A DNA stretch of 64,000 bases from JAKACA01 sp049510975 (GTDB taxonomy: Bacteria > Actinomycetota > Acidimicrobiia > Acidimicrobiales > Bog-793): the NCBI GenBank assembly GCA_049510975.1, contig JBEKYM010000001.1, forward strand, positions 62,001 to 126,000. The letters run 5' to 3'. Made by a program: the position numbers and the translations under genes. Shown here one piece after another: positions 23,901-33,094 of the stretch; the stretch's first letter is position 1; each line of letters starts with the position of its first letter. The notes under the pieces were generated by a model. That model saw nothing but the letters and a program-made list of their open reading frames with translations. It searched no databases and was not told where the DNA came from.

Positions 23901-24110
23901 GCCGGCGATCCGTGTGCACAGGCTGACCGGAAACGCCCGCCGCCACCCGGCAATCACTTTGTGCTCACGGTTCGAGCCGAACCCGCCGGCGCCGGCGATC
24001 CGTGTGCACAGGGTGACCGGAAACGCCCCCCGGCGGTCACTTTGTGCTCACGGTTCGAGCCGAACCCGCCGGAGCCGGCGATCCGTGCGCACAGGGTGAC
24101 GGGCAACGCT
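23901..24110. repeat. Tandem hairpin repeat array between ftsH and DUF5719 gene
   Basis: Three tandem copies of an 83-90 base unit start at 23901, 23991 and 24074, the last partial. Each full unit holds a strong hairpin GGTTCG-AGC-CGAACC (23969-23983 and 24052-24066). Copy 2 also has an inverted pair GTGACCG/CGGTCAC (24013-24019 with 24034-24040). The array fills the gap between two convergent genes, so a two-way terminator role is plausible. Confidence 0.75.
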
Positions 24111-24122
24111 CGCGGCCCCGGC

Positions 24123-25781
24123 TCAGCCGGTGACGGCCACTCCAAGGGTCGGCACCGGCGCCACCGGAACCGGGTGCTGCACGGTCCCGAGGGCATAGAA
24201 GTCCTGTTCGGCAACGATTGGCGTGCCGGAGTCGACGATCAGGCCGGCGAAGTCCGCCCCGGCAATCGGAAGCCGCAACACGACCTTCGCCGAGCTCCCG
24301 CCCGCCAGTGTGAGGGTGCTGAGTTGCTGGAGGCTGGACGAGCCCGAGGCTGTCGTGAGCTCGGAGATGCGCAGCACTGCCGGCTCCGAGCCGGGGTTGG
24401 AGAACACGAGTCCCCCGCTCAGGCGTGGCACCGTCGTCGTCGCCGAACCGGCAGTCACCGGCACGACCCAACCGTCGCTCGGCTGCGCCGTCCCTGCGGC
24501 CAGCGCCACCGTCTCGGTGTGGGGCCCGAGGTGTTGCACGGCCACCCTTGCTACGACGACGCCGACACCTTCGGCCGTCCGGATGACGATCGGGCCCTCG
24601 ACGGGCAACGGTTCGTTCCCTACCGGGGAGCCCGCCGTCGGGAGCGGCAGCTCGACCTCGCGGACGAGGCCGGCAGGGACGACAACGCTGATCTCGGTCA
24701 AGGGCCGCCCAAGGACCGGCGAGGCGATCGTCACCGTCGCCGGCCGGGGACCCGGGTCGTAGACGTCGACGGAGACGGTGCGCGTGATCTGGCCGAGACC
24801 GGGCGTCATCACCCAGGTGTCCTCGGGGACGGCGACACCGACGAGCAGGGCCTGCCCATTCATGGCCGTCGCTGCCGTCGGGTCGGAGGCGACCGTCTCG
24901 GCGGCACCAAGGGCGACGCGCCCGATCGTCGTCGACACCGCCACGGCCACGTCGGGCTGTTGCACCACCCAACGGGAAAGATTGAAGATCTGCAACGAGT
25001 ATGGCTTCACGATCAACCCCTGCAGTGCCGGCGGCGTGATGACAGCGGACCCCGTCGATACCCGGATGGCGGCCACGGCCTGCGTCGCCGTCGGGTCGAA
25101 GAGCGAAACGATCACGTCGGACTGCCCCGCTGTGGATCCGGCCGCCACGTACGAGCTCGTCGTCGCCCCGGTCGTGCAGGGGGACTCCAGCGGGGCGATC
25201 GACAAAAGCGCCTGCCGAGCCGAGCCATGATGGCGAACGGGCGGCGGCAGCGGCACGGCTGCGACGGATTCGAAGACGGCGACCGCTCCGGCTGTAGCGA
25301 GGACGCTGACGGCATCATCTTGCGCCGGGCCGGTCGTCGCCAACGGGACGACCTGCTCGGAGCGGGGGCCCAGCGACATCTGGGTTCGCGAGGGCGGCAG
25401 AGCATGACCGCCCTTCCTCGAACCAACCGTGACGGCTTCGACCTGGATCTCCACGCTCGCGGGCTTGACATCGGGGTTCACGATGATGACGGAGGAACGA
25501 TCCGCCGAGCTCCCGGCGGGGAGCGGGCCTGGGCACTCCCACTCGACCGCCGCTGATGGCGTCAGGCTGACCGACGGCAACTGGCCACCGGGCGCGCTGG
25601 ACAGCACGGCGGCGGATCGGGGGTGGACGAACGCCCCGGCCAGGAGAATGCCGGCGAGCAGGACGAGGACGAGGGCGACCGCCCGCAGGCGCTGGCTCGC
25701 TTCGAGCCGTCCGGCGTCGCGCTTGTCCCTCGAACGGCGCTCGTGAGAGCGGAGCGGCTCGTTGCCCGTCGTCATCGCCAC
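24123..25781 (-). CDS. DUF5719 family membrane-anchored protein
   Basis: This 552-residue protein has a basic cytoplasmic N-terminus, one hydrophobic segment near 33-52 (AVALVLVLLAGILLAGAF) and a long extracellular part rich in Val, Thr, Ala and Gly, with repeated beta-sandwich-like stretches such as PATVTIASPVLG and PAVLRISELT. It fits the actinobacterial DUF5719 family as I remember it; the function is unknown. The start overlaps the 3' end of the large glycosyltransferase gene by 10 bases, and the two families are often adjacent, suggesting a joint role in cell-surface polysaccharide. Confidence 0.75.
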   Translation of the reverse strand: MAMTTGNEPLRSHERRSRDKRDAGRLEASQRLRAVALVLVLLAGILLAGAFVHPRSAAVLSSAPGGQLPSVSLTPSAAVEWECPGPLPAGSSADRSSVIIVNPDVKPASVEIQVEAVTVGSRKGGHALPPSRTQMSLGPRSEQVVPLATTGPAQDDAVSVLATAGAVAVFESVAAVPLPPPVRHHGSARQALLSIAPLESPCTTGATTSSYVAAGSTAGQSDVIVSLFDPTATQAVAAIRVSTGSAVITPPALQGLIVKPYSLQIFNLSRWVVQQPDVAVAVSTTIGRVALGAAETVASDPTAATAMNGQALLVGVAVPEDTWVMTPGLGQITRTVSVDVYDPGPRPATVTIASPVLGRPLTEISVVVPAGLVREVELPLPTAGSPVGNEPLPVEGPIVIRTAEGVGVVVARVAVQHLGPHTETVALAAGTAQPSDGWVVPVTAGSATTTVPRLSGGLVFSNPGSEPAVLRISELTTASGSSSLQQLSTLTLAGGSSAKVVLRLPIAGADFAGLIVDSGTPIVAEQDFYALGTVQHPVPVAPVPTLGVAVTG

Positions 25782-28700
25782 TCGCTCTCCTCGGGCGCGC
25801 CGGCGGACGGGACCGGGACGATCGGCGCAGCAACCTCCGACGCGCCCTCGTCGACGCCAACCGCCGGAGCCCGAGGATCCGGGCTGTCCGCCACCTCGAC
25901 GTCCTCCGGCGGGCTCGCCTCGCCTGCCGCCTCCGGGACGGCCTGCTCAGGCGGGGACTCCGCCGGCGTACTCGGTGGCCCTAGCTCGTGAGCAAGGCCC
26001 TCCTGCTCCGCCGGCCCGGCGCCGAGAGGCGCCGCCGGAGGCGCCGCCGCCACGACACCGGCCCGCCGGCGCCCCGCCCGTCGGCGGCGCGTCACGCCCT
26101 CGGCGAGGCAGGCAAACACGGCGACCAAGGCCGCAGCCACGCCGATGAGCCGGCCCGTTTTGCTGCCGCCGCCGGCCGAGGCCACGGTTCCGGCGCCGTT
26201 GGCCGGGACCCAGGCGGCGTTGGCCCACACGAGCACGCCGTCTTCCGGGGGGAGCTGGCGGAGATCCGTCTGCGAGTCGAGCGCCCGTACCAACGCCGGC
26301 GGGGGCGGAGCCGGTGGAGGTGTCTGTACCCCGATGAGCACCGGTGCCGACGCCGTCGGGACGACGACGTAGCGGACTCCCGCCGGCGCCAGCAGTGCCC
26401 CGAGGCGAAGCGTCCGCCCGGCCATGGCAACGTCGATGTCCGCCGTGACAGCCGAAGCACGGCCGGGGTCGGGGTTCGGCCAGAGCGTCGCCATCGAGGG
26501 CAACCCGGTCGTGGTGACGAACTCCGAGAAACCCGGCCCGGCTTGGAACGCCGACCCAGGGAGTGCGCCTGCATCCCCGATCCACACGACGCGTGCGCCG
26601 GGGGGCGACGATGTCGTGAACTCGCCGGCGGTTTCTTCGAAGCCCACACCCGGCAAGTTGCCACGCCCCCCGAGCATGGCTCCGAGTGCCGGGAGGATAC
26701 CGATGGCGAAGCACCCGACCGCCAGCACGGCGGTGATCTGACGCCAGCCGAAGCGATGATGTCTCAAGTCGAGCTCGAAGGCCGCCGTGGCGATGCCACA
26801 GCAGGCGGCGAAGGCGACCGCCGCCGGCGCCACCAGTACTTCGGCGTCGCCGCCGCCGGCGCCGAGCCATCCGGAGCTACCCGCCCATGCGAGCGCGATC
26901 GACCCGAGGGCGCAAACCCACCAGCGGGTGGCCCAAGCCAGGCGAGGACCGCGAGCCCACAGGAAGGCAAAGCCGGCCAGGACAACCAGTCCCGCTGCTC
27001 CCCACCAGGCGCCGACTGGGCCCGTATGCGCCCGCAGCAGGTCGGCCGGGCTGAGGGCCGATCCCGCCGGGGGTACCGAACCGGCGAACAAGCTCCAGCG
27101 AGAACCCGTCTGCAGCCAGGTGACGGACCAGGGAAGACAGCACAGGAACGCCACCACGAGCCCGCCGCCGCCGACGACGGCGCTGCGAACCATGGCGCCG
27201 GCTCCGCCCACGACCAGCGACGCCGCCAGCGTCGTGACGACGATGACGCCGACGTCGAGCAGAACCGGAGGCGCCAATGCGCCCAAGACGGCGAGGAGGA
27301 GCCCGAGGGGAGCGATCTCAGCGATGAGGCTCCGGAGGTCCCAGCGGATCTTGGCGGGCCCGTGGGACGGGACGAAGGGGCGCAACCCGCTGGCGCGACC
27401 GAGGCGTGCGAGCACGAATGGCAGCCCTGCGAGCGCGACCGACACCTCGACGTCGCCGCCGGCGAGGCCGTTCCAGATGAGCGGAGAAGCGGCGAAGGCG
27501 ACCGAGGCGACGATGCGTGCCCGCGACGAACCGAAATCGCGCACGAGACGCCAGACGCCGGCCGTTCCGATGGCGAGGCCGCTCACGTAGGCCAGCTTGA
27601 GGGCGATGCCTGAGCTGTTCCCGAGCACCGTTCCGACGAGGCCGATCACTCCGTAGGCCGGCGGTCCGACCTGCGTCGCTCCCCACCCCGGGTCGCTGCG
27701 GCCGCCGAGCCACTGACCGAGGAGGTGGAGCGCGCTCGGTCCAGGAACGAGGTCGCCGATGACGGGAAGGCTCCCGAAGAGCAGGTTTCGTGTGCCGAAC
27801 AGCATGAGCAAGCCGATCAACACGCCGGCGATCAGCTGCCCGACGGGCACCTCGCCGTGCTGGGCGCGCACGAGCCACTCGGTCAGCCGGTCCACCTCGA
27901 GGTGGCGCTCGCTCCGGCCGGCCCGCCCGGTAGCGGGGACGCCGGTCGAGTGGGCTGGTGCGGCCAGGCCTCCGGTGCCTTCGCTCTCCAAGCTCCGGGC
28001 GCTGCGCCGAGGCATGGCCGCCCGCCGCGCCGGTGCGGTATCGGCATGTGCGGGGATCGGCAGCCATCGGTGGAGGCGCCCACGAGGAGACATGCGGCCG
28101 GCGATGACCCGATCGCTCTCCTGGCGGGTCTCGTGGAGCAGCCGGCGCTGCCGGGAGAGCGAGCGCCGATGGGCGAGGTTCCACCTAAAGGCCTCTCGCG
28201 AGACGCGGGCACGCTCTCGGCGGCCCGTCAACGGAGCCGTCACGGAGTCGAGCAGGGTCAGCACGAAGACCTGCGCGACAGCAAACCAGCGTCGGACCAG
28301 GCCGTAGTTCTTGAGGACCGCTCGCAGCTCGTTGCGCCGCCTCGTCACGAGCTCGTCGCCGGCAGAACGAGCATGGGCGGGCACGGCCGGGACGTGGCGC
28401 ACGATCGCCCGCGGTGCGGTGACGACTCGGGCCCCGGCAAGCTGCGCCCGCCAGCACAGGTCGACATCCTCCCCGTAGTCGCCCATCTCGGCATCGAACC
28501 CCTCGAGGGCGGCGAACAGGTCGACCCGGGCGAGGAGGCAGGCACTCGACACCGCGAAGACCTCCCGCACCTCGTCGTGCTGGGCCTGATCGAGCTCGCC
28601 GGCCTGAATGCGGGGCACGGGGACGCCGAAACGACTCACCCCGATGCCGATCTGCAGGAGGCGGTCGGGTCGATCCCAGTCGACGAGTTTCGGGCCGACG

Positions 28701-29050
28701 ATGCCGGCGTTCGACCGGAACGCCTCCTCCACCATGAGCGCCACAGCACGGGGGCCAAGGGCGACGTCGTCGTGGCAAAAGAGGAAGAAGCTGGCGCCCT
28801 CGATCCCCTCGAGCACCTCGTTGGCCGCCTCGGCAAACCCGCCGGCGTCGGGACGTCGGCGGACGAACGCGCTCGGCATGACGCTGGCGACTCGGCTGGT
28901 CACGCCATCGGCTGCCCCAGCCTCGACGACAAGGACGTCCAAACTGGGATAGTCCTGCTGCTCGAGCGACTCGAGGCAAGACTCCAGGACGGCGCCCGCC
29001 CCGGCGGTCACGACGACGGCGACGACCGGTGGTACGTACTCCTCCGGCAT
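25772..29050 (-). CDS. Large GT2 glycosyltransferase with C-terminal polytopic membrane region
   Basis: This 1092-residue fusion has a GT-A family 2 domain at about 1-280 (VVAVVVTAGAG..., nucleotide/metal segment FCHDDVALGP, and GDYGEDVDLCWRAQLAGARV near the acceptor site), a basic linker, then about 12 hydrophobic segments between 430 and 1030 and a Pro/Glu/Ala-rich tail. This architecture is found in actinobacteria next to DUF5719 genes and is likely to build an envelope polysaccharide using lipid-linked sugars; substrate unknown. ATG 29050 is chosen because the GT2 domain begins at once. TAGCCT lies 10 bases upstream. Confidence 0.82.
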   Translation of the reverse strand: MPEEYVPPVVAVVVTAGAGAVLESCLESLEQQDYPSLDVLVVEAGAADGVTSRVASVMPSAFVRRRPDAGGFAEAANEVLEGIEGASFFLFCHDDVALGPRAVALMVEEAFRSNAGIVGPKLVDWDRPDRLLQIGIGVSRFGVPVPRIQAGELDQAQHDEVREVFAVSSACLLARVDLFAALEGFDAEMGDYGEDVDLCWRAQLAGARVVTAPRAIVRHVPAVPAHARSAGDELVTRRRNELRAVLKNYGLVRRWFAVAQVFVLTLLDSVTAPLTGRRERARVSREAFRWNLAHRRSLSRQRRLLHETRQESDRVIAGRMSPRGRLHRWLPIPAHADTAPARRAAMPRRSARSLESEGTGGLAAPAHSTGVPATGRAGRSERHLEVDRLTEWLVRAQHGEVPVGQLIAGVLIGLLMLFGTRNLLFGSLPVIGDLVPGPSALHLLGQWLGGRSDPGWGATQVGPPAYGVIGLVGTVLGNSSGIALKLAYVSGLAIGTAGVWRLVRDFGSSRARIVASVAFAASPLIWNGLAGGDVEVSVALAGLPFVLARLGRASGLRPFVPSHGPAKIRWDLRSLIAEIAPLGLLLAVLGALAPPVLLDVGVIVVTTLAASLVVGGAGAMVRSAVVGGGGLVVAFLCCLPWSVTWLQTGSRWSLFAGSVPPAGSALSPADLLRAHTGPVGAWWGAAGLVVLAGFAFLWARGPRLAWATRWWVCALGSIALAWAGSSGWLGAGGGDAEVLVAPAAVAFAACCGIATAAFELDLRHHRFGWRQITAVLAVGCFAIGILPALGAMLGGRGNLPGVGFEETAGEFTTSSPPGARVVWIGDAGALPGSAFQAGPGFSEFVTTTGLPSMATLWPNPDPGRASAVTADIDVAMAGRTLRLGALLAPAGVRYVVVPTASAPVLIGVQTPPPAPPPPALVRALDSQTDLRQLPPEDGVLVWANAAWVPANGAGTVASAGGGSKTGRLIGVAAALVAVFACLAEGVTRRRRAGRRRAGVVAAAPPAAPLGAGPAEQEGLAHELGPPSTPAESPPEQAVPEAAGEASPPEDVEVADSPDPRAPAVGVDEGASEVAAPIVPVPSAGAPEESEWR

Positions 29051-29081
29051 CAGATTTGTCAGGCTAGTCGGCCCAAAGTGC

Positions 29082-29110
29082 TTGCAACTGTTAGCACTTA
29101 GTGTTACAGT
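29082..29110 (+). promoter_or_regulatory. Promoter upstream of the small helical protein gene
   Basis: TTGCAA (29082-29087), a 17-base spacer and TACAGT (29105-29110) form a good sigma-70-type promoter in an unusually AT-rich spot. Transcription would start near 29117, leaving about 100 bases of leader before the ATG at 29215. Confidence 0.6.
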
Positions 29111-29214
29111 AGTTCGCAGACGGAGGACCAGGAAACCGGGAAACCGGTGACCTGCCTTCCAAGTCGCCAGCAAGGTCCCGGCTCACTCCGGGGCCGAACA
29201 GAAAGAGAGATGCC

Positions 29215-29625
29215 ATGCCAGGTATCAAGACTGATCTCCGCAAGACCAAGGTCGATGTCAGCAAGACTGCCACGGACCTCACCAAGGTCGCCCAGGATGC
29301 CGCCTACGTGGCCATCGGCCTCGGCGTCATCGGCTTCCAGAAGGCCCAGGTCCGCCGGCGCGAGCTGCAGAGCCAGTTCGAAGGGCTGCAGAACCAGGTC
29401 AACCAGGTGAGCCGGCGTGGCCAGGCTCCCGTCACCGACCTCCGCAAGGAGCTCGCCAAGGCGATCAAGGAGCTCGACAAGACGCTCACCCAGCTGATCG
29501 AGCGATGGGACGCCACGATGGAGCCTGTCTCCGAGCGGCTTCCCGCCGGGGCTCAGTCCGCGCTCCAGCAGGCCAGGGAAGCCCGCGATCACGTTCGCGG
29601 GTACCTGAGCTCGCTCGCCGCCTGA
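29215..29625 (+). CDS. Small Lys/Gln-rich helical protein of unknown function
   Basis: This 136-residue protein is almost wholly predicted helix, with alternating charged and hydrophobic residues (DLRKTKVDVSKTATDLTK..., RRRELQSQFEGLQNQVNQV, ELAKAIKELDKTLTQLIERW). A hydrophobic Ala/Gly/Val segment at about 29-41 could insert into a membrane or form a helix-bundle core. The shape recalls phasins or heparin-binding-haemagglutinin-like proteins, but no family is recognised. It stands alone with its own promoter and a double hairpin terminator, the pattern of a strongly expressed single gene. Confidence 0.75.
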   Translation: MPGIKTDLRKTKVDVSKTATDLTKVAQDAAYVAIGLGVIGFQKAQVRRRELQSQFEGLQNQVNQVSRRGQAPVTDLRKELAKAIKELDKTLTQLIERWDATMEPVSERLPAGAQSALQQAREARDHVRGYLSSLAA

Positions 29626-29683
29626 GCCTTGTCCGCCCGACGAGGGCCCGGCTGAGGCCGAGATCGTCCGGCGGTTCGCACGA

Positions 29684-29774
29684 GCGGTCCGGCTCCCCCT
29701 TTCCCCGGACCGCCGCATCGCCGGCACGTACGAGGCCCGCCTTCTCCCTTCCCCCTCGGAGGAGGCGGGCCTCG
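29684..29774. terminator. Two strong hairpins, bidirectional terminator
   Basis: A 9-bp perfect stem (29684-29692 with 29705-29713, 12-base loop) and an 11-bp perfect stem (29731-29741 with 29764-29774, 22-base loop) lie between the convergent helical-protein gene and rmd. Both loops are pyrimidine-rich on the plus strand. No long T-run is present. Confidence 0.6.
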
Positions 29775-29791
29775 CCGCGTCCGGCGCCTGC

Positions 29792-30706
29792 TCAGATGTT
29801 CGCCGGCCGGCCTCGCCAGTACTCGAACATGTCGGCCAGGGTGGCGGCAAAGGGGATGTGCGGCGCCCATCCCGTGGTCGTCCGGAGCCGAGCGGCGTCG
29901 CCGAGGAAGACGGGGACGTCCACGGGCCGGAACAGCTCCGGATCCTGCACGAGCTCGACCGGCACCGAGGCGAGGGCGCACAGCTGCCTGGCCACCTCGG
30001 CCACGGTGACTGCGGTGCCGCTGGCGATGTTGAACGTGCTGCCGGCAAGCGTGCGGTCGGCTCCCACCGCCAGGGCCAGCAGACGGTAGGCGCGCACCAC
30101 GTCCCGCACGTCGGTGAAGTCCCGGGAGGCAGCCAGGTTGCCGACGCGCACTTCACCACCGCCGGCCCGCTCGGCCTCGGCGATGCGCTGAGCGAGTGCG
30201 GAGACGACGAAGTCAGGCGACTGCCCGGGGCCGACGTGGTTGAACGGGCGGACCCGGACTGCCGGCACGCCCCGCCCGAGCCAGGCTTGCAAGGCCAGAA
30301 ACTCCGCCGCCACCTTGCTCACGGCGTACGGCGTCACCGGCCGCAGATCGGCGTCTTCGGTCACTGGCGCCTCGCCGGCGGCCTGCCCGTAGACCTCCGC
30401 CGAGCTCACGACGACCACGACAGGCGGCACCGGACAGCGTGCGGCCGCCTCGAGGACCCGCAACGTGCCGAGCGCGTTCACCTCGAACGTACGGCCCGGG
30501 TCGGCCCACGAGAGCCCCACGTGCGCCAGCGCTGCCAAGTGGTAGACGACGTCGGGTTCGACGCCGAGCAGCGAGTCGGCGACGGCCTCGCCATCGGTGA
30601 CGTCGACCTCGGCGTCGGTCCGAACGACATCGTCGCCCTGTTCCTCGAGGTGCGCGGTCAGCCACCCCCCGACGAAACCCAACCCTCCGGTGACATAAGC
30701 CCGCAC
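29792..30706 (-). CDS. rmd: GDP-4-dehydro-6-deoxy-D-mannose reductase (RMD-like SDR)
   Basis: This 304-residue extended short-chain dehydrogenase has the NAD(P) loop TGGLGFVGGWL, catalytic Ser in VVSSAEVYG, YAVSK (Tyr-x-x-x-Lys) and RPFNHVGPGQSPDFVVSALA, a segment characteristic of RMD, which makes GDP-D-rhamnose. A GDP-mannose 4,6-dehydratase partner is not in the window, so a related reductase or epimerase is possible. The GTG start lies 6 bases after TAGGGT, a leaderless-type promoter. It is the first gene on the low-coordinate side of the sugar cluster. Confidence 0.78.
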   Translation of the reverse strand: MRAYVTGGLGFVGGWLTAHLEEQGDDVVRTDAEVDVTDGEAVADSLLGVEPDVVYHLAALAHVGLSWADPGRTFEVNALGTLRVLEAAARCPVPPVVVVVSSAEVYGQAAGEAPVTEDADLRPVTPYAVSKVAAEFLALQAWLGRGVPAVRVRPFNHVGPGQSPDFVVSALAQRIAEAERAGGGEVRVGNLAASRDFTDVRDVVRAYRLLALAVGADRTLAGSTFNIASGTAVTVAEVARQLCALASVPVELVQDPELFRPVDVPVFLGDAARLRTTTGWAPHIPFAATLADMFEYWRGRPANI

Positions 30707-30755
30707 CGCCCCACCCTACCGGCGCTCCTCGCACCGGCCCGAGACGGCTTCGGAC

Positions 30756-31904
30756 TCAGCCCGCAGCCGCCCGGTACGCCTCGAGATGGGCGGCAGCCGT
30801 CCGCTCCCAGGTGAAGCCGGCGGCCCGTTCGATCCCCTCCGCCCGACGGCGCCCGAGCTCGCCCGCACCGGCACCGAGCGCTGCCTCGAGGGCGCCGGCG
30901 AGGGCGGGGGCATCGCCCGGGGGCACGGTCCAAGCGGCCGTCCCGGCAACCTCGGCCATCGCGGTGCTCGAGGTCGTCACGAGCGGCGAACCGCAAGCCA
31001 GCGCCTCCAGCGCCGGCAAGCCGAAACCCTCCTCGTAGGAGGGGTAGGCCACGACGCGAGCGCACCGGAGCAGGGCCGGCACGACTTGGTCGTCGACGTA
31101 ACCGAGGCGACGCACCCGGCCGCGGTGAACGCTCGAAGCGACGGCGCGTTCCACCTCCTCACTCCCCCACCCGTCGATTCCGGCGAGGACGAGGTCCAAG
31201 CCTTCGTGCGCCGCCGCGATCCGGTCGAAGGCCGCCACGAGCGGCGCGATGCCCTTGCGGGGTTCGATCGTGCCGAGATGGAGGATGTACTCGAGGTCCC
31301 GTGGGCAGCCGGACCGCTCGAGGAGGTCGCCGTCCGGCATCTCGGCCTGCGGTTCCGGCCGGAATCGGGCGAGGTCCACACCGTGGGGGGCGACGACGAC
31401 CTGGGCTCGTGGGGAGAGGAGTGCGCGGAGGCGGCCGGCAGTCGTCTCGCTGACGCAGACGATCACGTCGGCATCTCGTGCCGCACGCCGGATGGCGCGC
31501 CGGAAGAAGGGGACCTTGGCGCGGACATGCCATTCCGGATGATCGAAGAACGTGAGATCGTGCACCGTGACGACCGTCCCGACTCCGGAAAGCCCGTGCG
31601 GGAACGTGTAGTGGGGGCCGTGATGGACGGCGATGGCCGGATCGGAGAGATGCGTGACCGCCGGCCCGAGCAGCCATTGCTCGTAGCCGACGCGCAGCGG
31701 TCGCGAGGCCCAGACCCGGTCGACGAGCCGGCTCGACGGGGCCAGCCGGCGCCAGCGGTCGGCGTCGCCCTTGCGGGACACGAGCGTGAGCGCGACGTCC
31801 TCGATGCTGCCGAGGGCTCGCACGAGCTCGATCACGTACCGCCCGGCTCCGGCCGGCCGGCCGGGGATGGCGCTCACGTCGAGGCTCGTCGCCAGGGCGG
31901 CCAT
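30756..31904 (-). CDS. GT4 family glycosyltransferase
   Basis: This 382-residue GT-B enzyme has the N-terminal domain start SLDVSAIPGRPAGAGRYVIELV, HDLTFFDHPEWH in the acceptor domain, then the nucleotide-sugar domain with GTIEPRKGI and the E-x7-E motif EEGFGLPALEAL. It is a retaining transferase, probably adding mannose or rhamnose to an envelope polysaccharide. The ATG overlaps the next gene's stop by one base (TGATG). It belongs to a row of three GT4 genes with the same orientation that differ enough to be separate enzymes. Confidence 0.85.
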   Translation of the reverse strand: MAALATSLDVSAIPGRPAGAGRYVIELVRALGSIEDVALTLVSRKGDADRWRRLAPSSRLVDRVWASRPLRVGYEQWLLGPAVTHLSDPAIAVHHGPHYTFPHGLSGVGTVVTVHDLTFFDHPEWHVRAKVPFFRRAIRRAARDADVIVCVSETTAGRLRALLSPRAQVVVAPHGVDLARFRPEPQAEMPDGDLLERSGCPRDLEYILHLGTIEPRKGIAPLVAAFDRIAAAHEGLDLVLAGIDGWGSEEVERAVASSVHRGRVRRLGYVDDQVVPALLRCARVVAYPSYEEGFGLPALEALACGSPLVTTSSTAMAEVAGTAAWTVPPGDAPALAGALEAALGAGAGELGRRRAEGIERAAGFTWERTAAAHLEAYRAAAG

Positions 31905-33094
31905 CAGCCGGCCACCTCGGCCCACCAGTCGACATGGCGCCTGGCGGCTGCTGCCCACGTGCGCTCGCGCACGCTCGCCGGCCCCGCACGAGCGAGCTCG
32001 GCCCGCCGGGCGTCGTCGGTTGCGAGATCCCCGAGCGCCCGTGCGATGTCCTCGGTCGAGCGGGCGTCGACCACCGCTGCGGGGCTGGCGTGCTCCATCA
32101 CGCTCGGGACCGAGGAGCTCACGAGTAGGGGCGCCCCTGCCGCGAGCGCCTCGACTGCGGGCAGCCCGAAGCCCTCGACCAGGGGCACGTACACCGCCAC
32201 GCGGGCGCCGGCGTACAGCGCGCTGAGCACGGCGTCATCGACTTTGCCGACCATGACGACCCCGTCGGTCTCCTCCAGCCCAAGGCCCCAGCCGGACGGC
32301 CCGACGACGAGCAGCGGCCACGGTTCGGGGAGCTCCGGTCGCATTTGGCGGTACGCCGCCAACAGGCGGCGGAGGTTCTTGCGCGGCTCGAGCGTGCTCA
32401 CCGTGAGGAGGTACTCGCCCGTGACTCCGAGGCGCTGGAGCAGGCGGCGTGCCGCCTCGCCATCCGGCGGGGGCAGGTGATCACAGCCCTCGGAGATGAC
32501 TTCGACGCAAGCGGGATCGAGCTCGACGGACGCTCGGAGCAGGGCGGACTGCACGGCTCTGGACGGGACGACGACCCCGCGGGCGCGTCGCCCGGCTCGC
32601 CGGAGCGCTGCCTCGTGCCACGACAGCCCGTGAGGCGGGTACGCCTCCGGCACCTGCCGCCAGGCGACGTCGTGAACCATGACGGTGAGCGGGACCGGTC
32701 CCGTAGGAGGGGCTGCCAGCGAGACCGAATGGACGAGGTCGAAGCGGGACCGGAGGCCGAGCAGCCCTCGATCCCACAACCGCGTGACGATCCGGTCGGG
32801 CAGGCTCTCGGCCCGAGGAAGGCTGCCGGCGCCGGCCAGTAGGCGCCCGCCGACCGCTCGGGTGGGAAAACCGAGGGAGGCGAGCGGATCCGAGCCCACC
32901 CGCCCGCTTCGCGCCGCCGCCACGACCGTCAGATCGGGGAGCGGATCGAGGGTCGAGAGGCCGGCCAGCAACTCGATCGCGAACCTGCCGATGCCGCCCG
33001 GCACGCGTCCTCGCACCTGCTCGGCGACAAAGGCCACGTGCGGCCGCCCGCCTGGAAGGCGCCGGAGCTCGCCGGCGGCGGACCTGTCAACCAC
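31904..33094 (-). CDS. GT4 family glycosyltransferase
   Basis: This 396-residue GT-B enzyme has GGIGRFAIELLAGL near the N-terminus, MVHDVAWRQVPEAYP, STLEPRKNLRRLL and the E-x7-E segment VEGFGLPAVEALAAG. The GTG at 33094 overlaps the stop of the preceding GT4 gene (8 bases shared), so coupling is likely although no Shine-Dalgarno site is clear; a second GTG about 18 codons later is possible. Donor and acceptor cannot be read from sequence, but neighbours supply GDP-mannose-derived and dTDP-rhamnose sugars. Confidence 0.84.
   Translation of the reverse strand: MVDRSAAGELRRLPGGRPHVAFVAEQVRGRVPGGIGRFAIELLAGLSTLDPLPDLTVVAAARSGRVGSDPLASLGFPTRAVGGRLLAGAGSLPRAESLPDRIVTRLWDRGLLGLRSRFDLVHSVSLAAPPTGPVPLTVMVHDVAWRQVPEAYPPHGLSWHEAALRRAGRRARGVVVPSRAVQSALLRASVELDPACVEVISEGCDHLPPPDGEAARRLLQRLGVTGEYLLTVSTLEPRKNLRRLLAAYRQMRPELPEPWPLLVVGPSGWGLGLEETDGVVMVGKVDDAVLSALYAGARVAVYVPLVEGFGLPAVEALAAGAPLLVSSSVPSVMEHASPAAVVDARSTEDIARALGDLATDDARRAELARAGPASVRERTWAAAARRHVDWWAEVAG

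Noticed and set aside
23901..24110. Possible CRISPR array or tRNA cluster (GGTTCGA resembles a T-loop)
   Set aside because: There are no spacers and no cloverleaf; the GGTTCGA belongs to a simple 6-bp hairpin.
29091..29109. TTAGCACT followed by an imperfect dyad, like half of a CIRCE (HrcA) operator
   Set aside because: The second half (GAGTGCTAA after 9 bases) is missing and the sequence is better explained as the spacer and -10 of a promoter.
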